Source: a virus. From it: a stretch of DNA of 27,727 nucleotides. Position numbers and translations under genes: made by a program. Below the pieces are notes generated by a model. The model saw nothing but the letters and a program-made list of their open reading frames with translations. It was not told where the DNA came from and searched no databases. Shown in pieces: positions 8,826-14,779 of this stretch; within the stretch, counting starts at the first letter, position 1; the number at the start of each line of letters is the position of its first letter. Location: positions 1 to 27,727 of IMG/VR virus record IMGVR_UViG_3300013099_000069; one strand, 5' to 3'.

Positions 8826-8852
8826 ACCAATTTTCACATAATTGGTTATATT
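8826..8852 (+). promoter_or_regulatory. Dyad and -10-like box upstream of the tmRNA
   Basis: ACCAATT (8826-8832) and AATTGGT (8840-8846) form a perfect 7-bp inverted repeat. TATATT (8847-8852), a -10-like hexamer, follows directly, about 17 nt before the tmRNA acceptor piece. This could be a promoter with an operator in its spacer. No good -35 box is seen. Confidence 0.35.
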
Positions 8853-8934
8853 AAAGATAATGAAACTCGACGTAAAATCGTCTAGTTGTGAGGTTAGTAT
8901 GTAAGACCGGGGTTCGAGTCCCCGCATCTCCACT

Positions 8935-9028
8935 AATCTCTACCTCGGGTTACGACCTAAATGGTGACCGTCGCAGTGAAGCGAGTGAACAAACACATAA
9001 ATGAGTAACGATAGGGCCGGTAGAGATT
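8935..9028 (+). other. Structured intervening segment of the permuted tmRNA
   Basis: The spacer between mature acceptor and coding pieces is 8933-9039. AATCTCTACC (8935-8944) pairs perfectly with GGTAGAGATT (9019-9028). An inner helix GTTAC/GTAAC (8949-8953 with 9005-9009) and a TCGC/GCGA hairpin (8970-8973 with 8980-8983) nest inside. This would close the precursor and place the tRNA-like ends together for processing. The outer stem is followed by a T run (to 9033) and so also looks like a terminator with a very large loop. Confidence 0.65.
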
Positions 9029-9102
9029 TTTTTAATTAGGGGGATGACATGGATTTGATTGCATATGAGAGTAGCAGTGAGCAGGTTTCAGCAACGCTAA
9101 AC

Positions 9103-9135
9103 GGCGTACAAAGTGAAATGGCTATGGCTGCCTAA
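9103..9135 (+). other. tmRNA tag reading frame, predicted GVQSEMAMAA
   Basis: The frame ending at TAA 9133-9135 reads GVQSEMAMAA when it begins at GGC 9103. The preceding bases TAAAC resemble the pre-resume sequence of other tmRNAs, and 10 codons is a usual tag length. The ending MAA replaces the common LAA. A start at GCA 9091 would add ATLN to the front; that is the main alternative. Confidence 0.65.
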
Positions 9136-9158
9136 GAGGCACCATACCAAGGAGACTT

Positions 9159-9186
9159 GCCCACTACCTAAGTGTGGGCTTTTTTC
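9159..9186 (+). terminator. Rho-independent terminator of the tmRNA
   Basis: GCCCAC (9159-9164) pairs with GTGGGC (9174-9179) around a 9-nt loop. Six T residues (9180-9185) follow. It ends the tmRNA transcript and separates it from the next gene. Confidence 0.85.
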
Positions 9187-9199
9187 TTTACAATCGTTG

Positions 9200-9215
9200 A
9201 ATATATAAAATAAAA
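9200..9215 (+). promoter_or_regulatory. Late-promoter-like element AATATATAAAATAAAA
   Basis: This is identical over 16 nt to the copy at 434-449. It lies just after the tmRNA terminator and 7 nt before the next ATG, where a fresh promoter would be expected. Confidence 0.5.
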
Positions 9216-9222
9216 CAATATT

Positions 9223-9693
9223 ATGAAAGCAGGAACTTTTAACCACCAAGAATATTTAGATAGACTTCATGAAGAAGCAGAAGGTAACACTGAAAAAGGT
9301 TATATTCTATCTGACACTGCGGGGCTTCCGCTTCCAGAAGATACTAAGAAGAACTTTGATTGGCTTAATAAAGAATACCAAAAAGGTAAAGTTGAGGTTC
9401 AGGTTGTGGTTAAAGGTGAAGGATCATCTTTCAAGCCTGGTTATGATCTCCAAACTGATTTGAAATCTGTTAAAGATTTTAAGCCTGGAATGTATGGTGA
9501 TGTAAAAACAACTCAAAGTGAAACCCCCGAACCAAAATCTCCTAAAAATAAAAAGGAAGGAACACCAGCTGAAGGAAAAGTTCCACCAGGTGATAACGAA
9601 ACTAAAGATAAAGACAAAAAAGCAGACACATCTGCTGAGGCGCAATCTTTAGAAATTGATGCCACAAAAAAGAAAAAGGATGATAAAAAATAA
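9223..9693 (+). CDS. Hypothetical protein with disordered Lys/Glu-rich tail (156 aa)
   Basis: The first ~100 residues look folded, with an N-terminal helix (QEYLDRLHEEAEG) and a beta strand (KVEVQVVVKGEG). The last ~55 are low complexity, rich in Lys, Glu, Pro, Asp and Thr, and end in KKKKDDKK. I recognise no family. It is preceded by a strong late-promoter-like element and its 3' end overlaps the next start. The size and charged tail would fit a virion-associated or DNA-associated small protein, but nothing proves this. Confidence 0.6.
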   Translation: MKAGTFNHQEYLDRLHEEAEGNTEKGYILSDTAGLPLPEDTKKNFDWLNKEYQKGKVEVQVVVKGEGSSFKPGYDLQTDLKSVKDFKPGMYGDVKTTQSETPEPKSPKNKKEGTPAEGKVPPGDNETKDKDKKADTSAEAQSLEIDATKKKKDDKK

Positions 9694-9964
9694 TGTTTTG
9701 GGCAAACGCCTAAATCAGTTTAGAGAAGGTACAATTGAAGAAACTCCCCCTAAAAAGGAAATTAAAATACCTGAAACTTTCACAAAATTAGCAGCATTTC
9801 TATTAAACATATTTGGATTAGGCATTGTATTTGTCCGATCTCTAGCTTATGGGTTTGCTCTAAAAACTATTTTTACTACAGACTGGAATTTCTTAGCATT
9901 TTTCGCTGTAGGATTATCCCTAGAATTAATCACATCAAACATATTAGATTTATTTAAAAAATAA
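9680..9964 (+). CDS. Small membrane protein, two spans (94 aa)
   Basis: I chose ATG 9680 (beginning MIKNNVLGKRLNQF) over the ATGs at 9656 and 9659 because it gives a short 14-nt overlap with the upstream gene and has aaaaagg just before it. After a ~30-residue charged N terminus there are two hydrophobic stretches (LAAFLLNIFGLGIVFVRSLAYGFAL and NFLAFFAVGLSLELITSNIL), then a short basic end. No family is recognised. Confidence 0.6.
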   Translation: MIKNNVLGKRLNQFREGTIEETPPKKEIKIPETFTKLAAFLLNIFGLGIVFVRSLAYGFALKTIFTTDWNFLAFFAVGLSLELITSNILDLFKK

Positions 9965-9970
9965 AAACAA

Positions 9971-10747
9971 ATGGCGTTAGGCAAACTAATAGTCCTTGAA
10001 GGGACTGACGGTGCAGGGAAAAGCACTCAATTAGAATTAATTAAAAAATGGTTAGAGGCAAATGATCTAACTTACGATTTTCTCCACTTCCCAAAATATG
10101 GGCATAATGAATTTAGTGAAATAATTGCTAAATTTCTTAGAGGAGAATTTGGTAATGTAGATGAGGTTAACCCTTATTTTGTAGCGAATATTTATGCAAT
10201 GGATCGCTATATGTATAAACCCACTCTCTTGCAACAATTAGAAAATAATGATGTAGTTTTATTAGATCGTTATGTATTTTCTAATTTAGCATTTCAAGGA
10301 GCAAAATATGACGATGGGGCAAAATCGGGCGCTATTCAAAATTGGATTAATGATTTTGAATTCGAGTTTTTAGAATTACCCTATCCTGATTTAACAATTT
10401 TCTTAGATGTCCCAATAGATGTAGTAAGAAGTAGATTAAAGGAAAGAGAAGGAGAAGATAGAGAATATCTAAAAGGAGAACAGGATATCCATGAAGCAGA
10501 TTTGAATTTTCAGAGTAAAGTCAGAGATATTTATTTGTCAATGGAACATGCTAAAAACTATCACATAGTTAAGTGTGCTCATGAAGCTAATGGATATTAT
10601 GTGGGTAATGGAGAAAGAAAGGGAGATTGGTTCATTCATACTCCCGAAGAATTATTTAATATTTATCATGGTCTAATACTGCAGATCACAAAACCACGTT
10701 ATAATGGCATATCAGAAAAAACGAGCAGAGATAAAACACTATCCTAA
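9971..10747 (+). CDS. tmk: Thymidylate kinase (dTMP kinase)
   Basis: The enzyme phosphorylates dTMP to dTDP using ATP. The P-loop is GTDGAGKST (11-19) after LIVLE. The substrate-site DRY motif is DRYVFSNLAFQGAK (99-112). LPYPDLTIFLDVP (136-148) is the conserved PDLTIxLDV strand, followed by VVRSRLKEREGEDREY as the lid and arginine region. The length (258 aa) is above bacterial Tmk (~210 aa) because of a C-terminal extension that overlaps the next gene. Together with thyA on the opposite strand (23985-24986) it gives the phage two consecutive steps of thymidine nucleotide synthesis. The start follows the upstream stop by 6 nt. Confidence 0.9.
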   Translation: MALGKLIVLEGTDGAGKSTQLELIKKWLEANDLTYDFLHFPKYGHNEFSEIIAKFLRGEFGNVDEVNPYFVANIYAMDRYMYKPTLLQQLENNDVVLLDRYVFSNLAFQGAKYDDGAKSGAIQNWINDFEFEFLELPYPDLTIFLDVPIDVVRSRLKEREGEDREYLKGEQDIHEADLNFQSKVRDIYLSMEHAKNYHIVKCAHEANGYYVGNGERKGDWFIHTPEELFNIYHGLILQITKPRYNGISEKTSRDKTLS

Positions 10748-10964
10748 AGATTTTGAAGATTTCAAACTTATTAAGCTATTTAGAAAACCCAGATCTCCAA
10801 GGACAAGAATCTTTACATGTAATGACCCAGATGGCTGGTTTATTGATGTAATAGAAATAAAAACTAAAACTGGAGAAGTCGTTGACGAAGAAGGGTGGAT
10901 CACTAACAGAGATGTAGATCAATGGACGGAATGGTATGAAAGATTAGGCTGGGTTGTGCAATAA
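10704..10964 (+). CDS. Hypothetical protein (86 aa)
   Basis: This small basic-to-acidic soluble protein begins MAYQKKRAEIKHYP and ends EWYERLGWVVQ. It has several tryptophans in the second half. Its start lies 44 nt inside the end of tmk in another frame. If a downstream start were used the overlap would vanish, but the next in-frame methionine is absent, so the long form is preferred. No motif is recognised. Confidence 0.55.
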   Translation: MAYQKKRAEIKHYPKDFEDFKLIKLFRKPRSPRTRIFTCNDPDGWFIDVIEIKTKTGEVVDEEGWITNRDVDQWTEWYERLGWVVQ

Positions 10965-11053
10965 AAGATAACAAAATCTTACCAATCTTAACAAACCATA
11001 ACGTCATTCTAGTGTTATATTTTATATAGTAATGTACTTTTTAAAAAAGTTGT

Positions 11054-11110
11054 AATATATAAAATATTATGAAAACTTTCCGCAAGTTCATGTATAAAAT
11101 ATACAAATAA
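11054..11110 (+). promoter_or_regulatory. Promoter-like element with 13-codon leader frame
   Basis: AATATATAAAATATT (11054-11068) runs straight into ATG 11069, which opens a 13-codon frame (MKTFRKFMYKIYK, stop 11108-11110). The gene at 11133 follows 22 nt later. The peptide is strongly basic and aromatic. It may be a translated leader or chance. The rest of 10965-11132 is AT-rich, with a -10-like TTATATT near 11014. Confidence 0.3.
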
Positions 11111-11132
11111 AACAAAATAAAATAATTTAACT

Positions 11133-11480
11133 ATGACAACCGAAGCAAAAGAAAATAAGGTAGAAGCTGTAAAAGAAGAAATAGTAGCTGTAAAAGAAGA
11201 GACTGCTGTAGCAGTTGACGCATCACAAGAAATCGAACAAGATGCTTATGTTCCTACTTACACAGTAAAACCAGAATTTAAACAAGCTGTTCTACAGGCA
11301 ATTGGAGACAGACCTTTTAATGAGATCGCAGGTCTTATTAATGCAATTAATGTGCCCACAATGGACCACAATACTTTGACTCAGGTGATTAATGTTATTG
11401 GTAATTTTCCATTCGTAAGAGTAGAGAAATTGCTTCAAAACGTTAATTCTTACGTAGAGCAAGTTATTCCAGAGGATTAA
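11133..11480 (+). CDS. Hypothetical acidic protein (115 aa)
   Basis: The N-terminal ~40 residues are low complexity, Glu/Lys/Val/Ala-rich, with repeated VKEE. The remaining ~70 residues look like a small helical domain (PEFKQAVLQAIGDRPFNEIAGLINAI, then VRVEKLLQNVNSYVEQV). The gene stands alone between its own leader and a hairpin terminator, which suggests separate, perhaps high, expression. I do not recognise the family. Confidence 0.65.
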   Translation: MTTEAKENKVEAVKEEIVAVKEETAVAVDASQEIEQDAYVPTYTVKPEFKQAVLQAIGDRPFNEIAGLINAINVPTMDHNTLTQVINVIGNFPFVRVEKLLQNVNSYVEQVIPED

Positions 11481-11503
11481 TCCAATACCGTATTAGTAAA
11501 AAT

Positions 11504-11541
11504 AATGGTTGACCGCTATAAAAGTGTGTCAACCATTTATT
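11504..11541 (+). terminator. Terminator hairpin
   Basis: AATGGTTGAC (11504-11513) pairs perfectly with GTCAACCATT (11528-11537) around a 14-nt loop. The T tract after it is short (ttattg), so it may be a weak terminator or mRNA-stabilising hairpin. Confidence 0.6.
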
Positions 11542-11570
11542 GACACAAAAATTAACATAACACCTATATT
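11540..11570 (+). promoter_or_regulatory. Host-type promoter before the ECF sigma gene
   Basis: TTGACA (11540-11545) and TATATT (11565-11570) are separated by 19 nt. The ATG is 6 nt beyond the -10 box. It resembles a housekeeping-sigma promoter with a long spacer, unlike the late-type elements elsewhere. This fits early expression of a regulator. Confidence 0.4.
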
Positions 11571-11576
11571 ACATTT

Positions 11577-12197
11577 ATGAAGAAAAACAATTCTGTTCAA
11601 ACTACTGCATTAAATTTCGTAGAAAAAAGAGACAACCAAACCTTTAGTGATTTAATGGACCGTTTGAGACCTGGATTGACATCTTTTGTCTATAGATACA
11701 TTCAAGATAAAGATGTCATTAATGAAGTATTATCACAAACATTTATTTCAATTTGGGAAAAAGTCGACCAATACAATTCCAAGTATAATTTTTCAACTTG
11801 GGCATACGCAATAGCAAAAAATGAGGCACTTGGTCAAATTAGAAATAGAAACAAAAATTTATCACATGATAGATTAACTGAGAATCATTCAAAAATTCTC
11901 AAAGCCTACTCACCAACCGATAGTTTAGAAACTGAGGTTATCGGTCCTGTTGGAGAAGAATTAATACAACAATTATATGACGCTTCGGTCAATGCAATAC
12001 ACTCTCTAAAGGAGCCATATAGAACTGTAATGATAGAAAGAGAAGTTAATAGGAAACAACTACAAACTATCGCAGAAGAATTAGGATGGAACACATCAAC
12101 TGTTAAAACTCGTTTACGAAAAGCAAGGAAAGACATTGCAAACAACGTTAAAAAACAATTTCCTGATTTAGTAGACGCATACAGGGAGGATGATTAA
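11577..12197 (+). CDS. ECF-type RNA polymerase sigma factor
   Basis: The protein has the two-domain build of group 4 (ECF) sigma factors. Region 2 spans ~22-92, with DVINEVLSQTFISIWEKVDQY matching the 'D-A-EDlvQetFl-aw' helix and YNFSTWAYAIAKNEALGQIRNR matching the 'f-tWLy-IArN---d-lR' helix. Region 4 spans ~138-190, with LKEPYRTVMIEREVNRKQLQTIAEELGW and the helix-turn-helix NTSTVKTRLRKARKDI. The linker is ~45 residues. It would redirect host RNA polymerase to a set of phage or host promoters. It is distinct from the gp55-like protein at 5119. A host-type promoter precedes it and the next gene starts immediately after its stop. Confidence 0.85.
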   Translation: MKKNNSVQTTALNFVEKRDNQTFSDLMDRLRPGLTSFVYRYIQDKDVINEVLSQTFISIWEKVDQYNSKYNFSTWAYAIAKNEALGQIRNRNKNLSHDRLTENHSKILKAYSPTDSLETEVIGPVGEELIQQLYDASVNAIHSLKEPYRTVMIEREVNRKQLQTIAEELGWNTSTVKTRLRKARKDIANNVKKQFPDLVDAYREDD

Positions 12198-12401
12198 ATG
12201 GAAAAGAAAAATTTAGTGGAAAATGAGTGGAAATTTTTAAGTTCGCTTTCATATGCTGGCAGCCATTATTCTATATGGGTAAGAGCTGTTATTAGCGAAG
12301 ATGGAGTTAGCTTAGAATCAAGAGCTCTAGAATCCACTATAGAAGAAATAAAAGAAGCTAAGGAAAATTATCCAATAACGTATTTTACAAATTTATCATG
12401 A
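12198..12401 (+). CDS. Hypothetical protein (67 aa)
   Basis: The ATG directly follows the sigma factor stop and has GGAGG 9 nt upstream, one of the few Shine-Dalgarno-like sites in the window. The sequence is acidic, with a central beta segment (SIWVRAVISEDG) and a helix (STIEEIKEAKENY). Its last 4 nt overlap the next start (ATGA). Tight coupling to the sigma gene raises the possibility of a functional link, such as an antisigma or accessory factor, but no motif shows it. Confidence 0.6.
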   Translation: MEKKNLVENEWKFLSSLSYAGSHYSIWVRAVISEDGVSLESRALESTIEEIKEAKENYPITYFTNLS

Positions 12402-12979
12402 GTGATGGATATTCAGAAGCCAGGGAAGGGACCTATTTTAAAGATAGGTCTTCCCTGTCTACAAGGTATTATTCAATAGGCACTCATGTCAATATTTGGT
12501 TTATTGGATTACCTCAAGCAGGGAAATCAACATTTGCCCAAGAATTGGCAGATAGATCAGAAAGAAAACCTTTCATATTAGATGGAGATGCATTACGAAA
12601 AGGCTTAAATAGCGACCTAGAATTTTCACCTGAAGATAGGACAGAAAATCTTAGAAGGGCTGCAGAAGTAGCAAAAATGATATATAATCTAGGCTATAAT
12701 GTTTTTTCAGCTTTTATAACTCCTTCTGAGAAGGATAGAGATCTAATAAAAAGCATTATTCCTGAAGTAAAATTTGTATGGGTTCAAGCACCTCTCGCAC
12801 TTTGCGAAGAAAGAGATACTAGAGGCATGTATAAATTAGCAAGAGACGGAAAAATTAAAAATTTCACTGGAGTTGATGCTCCATTCGAAGTTCCTGGTAA
12901 TTGCTGGGCTGTAGTTGACACAAAAAATGAAGAATTGAAAACTAATGTCAACCAGCTCATAAAATATTTAAATGATTAA
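12398..12979 (+). CDS. cysC: APS kinase-like protein (CysC family)
   Basis: CysC phosphorylates adenylylsulfate to PAPS. After a ~28-residue N-terminal extension the P-loop is GLPQAGKST (37-45), then FILDGDALRKGLNSDLEFS (59-77), RTENLRRAAEVAKM (81-94) and SAFITP (104-109). The carboxy block is GMYKLARDGKIKNFTG (143-158), then VDAPFE. All these blocks match APS kinase in order and spacing. Two changes deserve note: the usual FISP with its serine is FITP, and the arginine-containing segment after it reads SEKDR. Substrate binding may therefore differ. No sulfurylase partner is visible. The gene overlaps its predecessor by 4 nt and precedes a membrane protein gene by 2 nt. Confidence 0.82.
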   Translation: MSDGYSEAREGTYFKDRSSLSTRYYSIGTHVNIWFIGLPQAGKSTFAQELADRSERKPFILDGDALRKGLNSDLEFSPEDRTENLRRAAEVAKMIYNLGYNVFSAFITPSEKDRDLIKSIIPEVKFVWVQAPLALCEERDTRGMYKLARDGKIKNFTGVDAPFEVPGNCWAVVDTKNEELKTNVNQLIKYLND

Positions 12980-12981
12980 TT

Positions 12982-13452
12982 ATGACACCTTTTAAAACAT
13001 CAACCTGGGGACTCACGAGAGCATTAAGAGATATCGAAAATTACAGAGATTTCATCCGGATAATTAAGCGAGAAAAGGCTGATCCAAATTCAAAATATAC
13101 TAAGTGGAATTTAAGTCACAATTATTTCTACATGATATATTTTACAATGGATGTTGACGAAACTGAAACTCAATTACCTCAGCAAGTAATGAGACTTAGA
13201 TTAGTTGAATCTTTAGCTCCTTTACATAGATATCTAGATGAAGAATTAGGATTCGCTGAATGTTTAACACCTGAATTCAATCAATACTATGATGATGCAG
13301 GAAATCCAACTTTAACTTATCTTATTTCTTATAGATTTTCATTCAATAAGATTTCTTTATGGTGGGGTATTAAATGGTCTGTACTTATAACAGCACTTAC
13401 AATTTTATTAATTAAGCTTCCCATAGTCGAATGGATCCAAAATTTGATTTAA
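12982..13452 (+). CDS. Protein with C-terminal membrane anchor (156 aa)
   Basis: Residues 1-125 are soluble and mixed alpha/beta. A single hydrophobic segment near the C terminus (IKWSVLITALTILLIKLPIVEWI) predicts a tail-anchored or C-terminally spanning protein. The N-terminal part has DIENYRDFIRIIKREK and LAPLHRYLDEELGF helices. The 3' end overlaps the nuclease start by 22 nt. I do not recognise the family. Confidence 0.62.
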   Translation: MTPFKTSTWGLTRALRDIENYRDFIRIIKREKADPNSKYTKWNLSHNYFYMIYFTMDVDETETQLPQQVMRLRLVESLAPLHRYLDEELGFAECLTPEFNQYYDDAGNPTLTYLISYRFSFNKISLWWGIKWSVLITALTILLIKLPIVEWIQNLI

Positions 13453-14204
13453 AACACGTAAAGTGGGTAACTGGTTGGAAGGGATATCCAGAATGTTACG
13501 TCAAAATTAAAACACCTGGAGTAACTTCTGTTATAGGAGATATGGTCCCCGATCCAGAAATGGAAGAGTGGATTAGAAAATCAGGAAAAGAAGAAGTAGA
13601 TAGAATTTTAACTGCAGCAGGTCACAGAGGCACTGCAATGCACCTTTTCATTGAAAATTTTATTACCCCTTTATCCAAAACAAAGGATCCTTCAGAAGCC
13701 CTTAAAAACACCCAAACTATAACGCCATCACAATTAGTAAAAGAGGGTGTTCCCCAAAAGAAAATTGATGAGGGGAGAGAGCTATTCTATAAATTTTATT
13801 ATTCTGATTGGTCTAATGCTTATAATAATTTAATTGGCGTAGAACTTCCAGTGTATTCACCTTCTTTATTTTATAGAGGAAAGGCCGATGTATTTTTTCA
13901 AGATAGAGTTTTTGGTCCTGTTGTTACAGATTTTAAAACAAGCAGCGGATTTATCAAAAAAGGAACTGTAAAAGAACTTAAATACAAAATCCAGGGTGGA
14001 GGATACGCTAGTGCTATTGAAGAAATGTATAAATCAAAAGGTTTAGTTATTAAAAGATCTACGATCCTCTGTGTTAATACAAAAACTGATGCTCTACAAG
14101 AAGTAATAGTTGAAGGAAAAGAACTCGAACATTTTAAGGAAGAGTTTAAAACCCTAGTAAAAAACTGGCATATAAAACATAATCAAGGATATTTAATTCA
14201 ATAA
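13431..14204 (+). CDS. PD-(D/E)XK nuclease, RecB/Cas4-like
   Basis: The order of motifs is that of RecB-type exonuclease domains. GHRGTAMHLFIE (64-75, conserved His71) is followed by GVELPVY with Glu138 and YRGKADVFF with Asp153. VVTDFKTSS gives Asp167-x-Lys169, and KIQGGGYASAIEEMY gives the QxxxY motif (Gln188, Tyr192). There is no CxnC cluster of the Cas4 iron-sulfur type. Such enzymes process DNA ends in recombination or degrade host DNA. The start overlaps the previous gene by 22 nt and the next gene starts 2 nt after its stop. Confidence 0.85.
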   Translation: MDPKFDLKHVKWVTGWKGYPECYVKIKTPGVTSVIGDMVPDPEMEEWIRKSGKEEVDRILTAAGHRGTAMHLFIENFITPLSKTKDPSEALKNTQTITPSQLVKEGVPQKKIDEGRELFYKFYYSDWSNAYNNLIGVELPVYSPSLFYRGKADVFFQDRVFGPVVTDFKTSSGFIKKGTVKELKYKIQGGGYASAIEEMYKSKGLVIKRSTILCVNTKTDALQEVIVEGKELEHFKEEFKTLVKNWHIKHNQGYLIQ

Positions 14205-14206
14205 TC

Positions 14207-14455
14207 ATGAATGAATCTTTTGTATGTGAATGTGGAAATGAAAAATTTTGGTATTTTTGGAGCTATGTAAGATGTTCCAAATGTTTTAACGAATATAAAT
14301 ACACATGGAATGATGGGTGGGTACCAGGAGAAGGTATAGTAGAACACAATATAGGTCCAGAACGGTGGTTAAGAAGATTTAATAAAGAAAAAAACCAGTA
14401 TCATGATAACTGGGAAAAATCAAAAATAACTTATAAAGAAATTAATAATGAGTAA
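14207..14455 (+). CDS. Zinc-ribbon-like small protein (82 aa)
   Basis: Cys7, Cys9, Cys23 and Cys26 form a CxC...CxxC pattern close to the N terminus, a likely single zinc-binding knuckle pair. The rest is rich in Trp, Tyr and Lys. Small zinc ribbons in phages often bind nucleic acid or RNA polymerase. Here it sits between a nuclease and a gp55-like gene, with an 8-nt overlap with the latter. Function is not shown. Confidence 0.65.
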   Translation: MNESFVCECGNEKFWYFWSYVRCSKCFNEYKYTWNDGWVPGEGIVEHNIGPERWLRRFNKEKNQYHDNWEKSKITYKEINNE

Positions 14456-14771
14456 ATACATTGATAACGCTTCATTCTATGAAGAACTAGTAAAATCTTT
14501 TAAACAAGATAAATTAACTGATTTAGCATGGGAAATTATGCAACAGATTAATGATAAGATTTTCATAAAATTAAAATTCAAAAGTTTATATGACGCAGAA
14601 TTTAGTAAGGAAGTTGCAGAAAATGCGTTAAATGAACAATGGAGAAATTTTGATGTTAAACACCCAGATAAATATCCAAATTATGGATTTAATTTTTTTA
14701 ATGAAGTAGCAAAAAGAGGTTATGCAAAAGCCTGGAATAAACTTAATAATTTAGGATTTTATAAAAAATAA
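14448..14771 (+). CDS. Second gp55-like sigma-related protein (107 aa)
   Basis: It aligns along most of its length with the gp55-like protein at 5119. KLTDLAWEIMQQINDK matches ELTPLALDMLILMAEK, NFDVKHPDKYPNYGF matches YDPEKSLNAF, and NEVAKRGYAKAWNKLNN matches TQIIKNGFAKGWRKLHG. The conserved acidic and aromatic positions of region 2 are weaker here, and the FDP turn carries an insertion of about four residues. It lacks a second domain. It may be a divergent sigma, a late-transcription co-factor analogous in role to gp33, or a modulator. The family link is by eye. Confidence 0.55.
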   Translation: MSKYIDNASFYEELVKSFKQDKLTDLAWEIMQQINDKIFIKLKFKSLYDAEFSKEVAENALNEQWRNFDVKHPDKYPNYGFNFFNEVAKRGYAKAWNKLNNLGFYKK

Positions 14772-14779
14772 GAATAAAA

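Larger units (their letters stand above)
8869..9179 (+). ncRNA. ssrA: Circularly permuted (two-piece) tmRNA
   Basis: tmRNA with SmpB frees stalled ribosomes and adds a degradation tag. Here the order is permuted: the acceptor piece (~8869-8932) precedes the coding piece (9040 onward). The acceptor 3' end has a perfect 5-bp T stem (8908-8912 with 8920-8924) around the T loop TTCGAGT (8913-8919). CATCTCC (8925-8931) and discriminator A8932 follow. CATCTCC pairs with GGGGATG (9040-9046), including a G3-U70 wobble, the alanine identity element. Helix 2 forms between 9059-9066 and 8897-8904 (8 consecutive pairs, two of them G-U). TGGATTTGATT (9050-9060) matches the conserved tmRNA D-loop region. 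The tag frame ends in a hairpin with TAA in its loop (TGCC/GGCA, 9129-9141). CCA is not encoded. The 5' end of the acceptor piece is estimated, from a GACG/CGTC hairpin at 8869-8882. Confidence 0.87.

Noticed and set aside
8862-8933. A tRNA gene, suggested by the T arm and acceptor-like 3' end
   Set aside because: There is no D arm, anticodon arm or 5' acceptor strand upstream. The missing 5' strand is found downstream at 9040-9046, so the permuted tmRNA explains it better.
8610-8933. A minus-strand open frame overlapping the 52-residue gene and the tmRNA acceptor piece
   Set aside because: It covers a conserved RNA structure and a better plus-strand frame; no motif is present.
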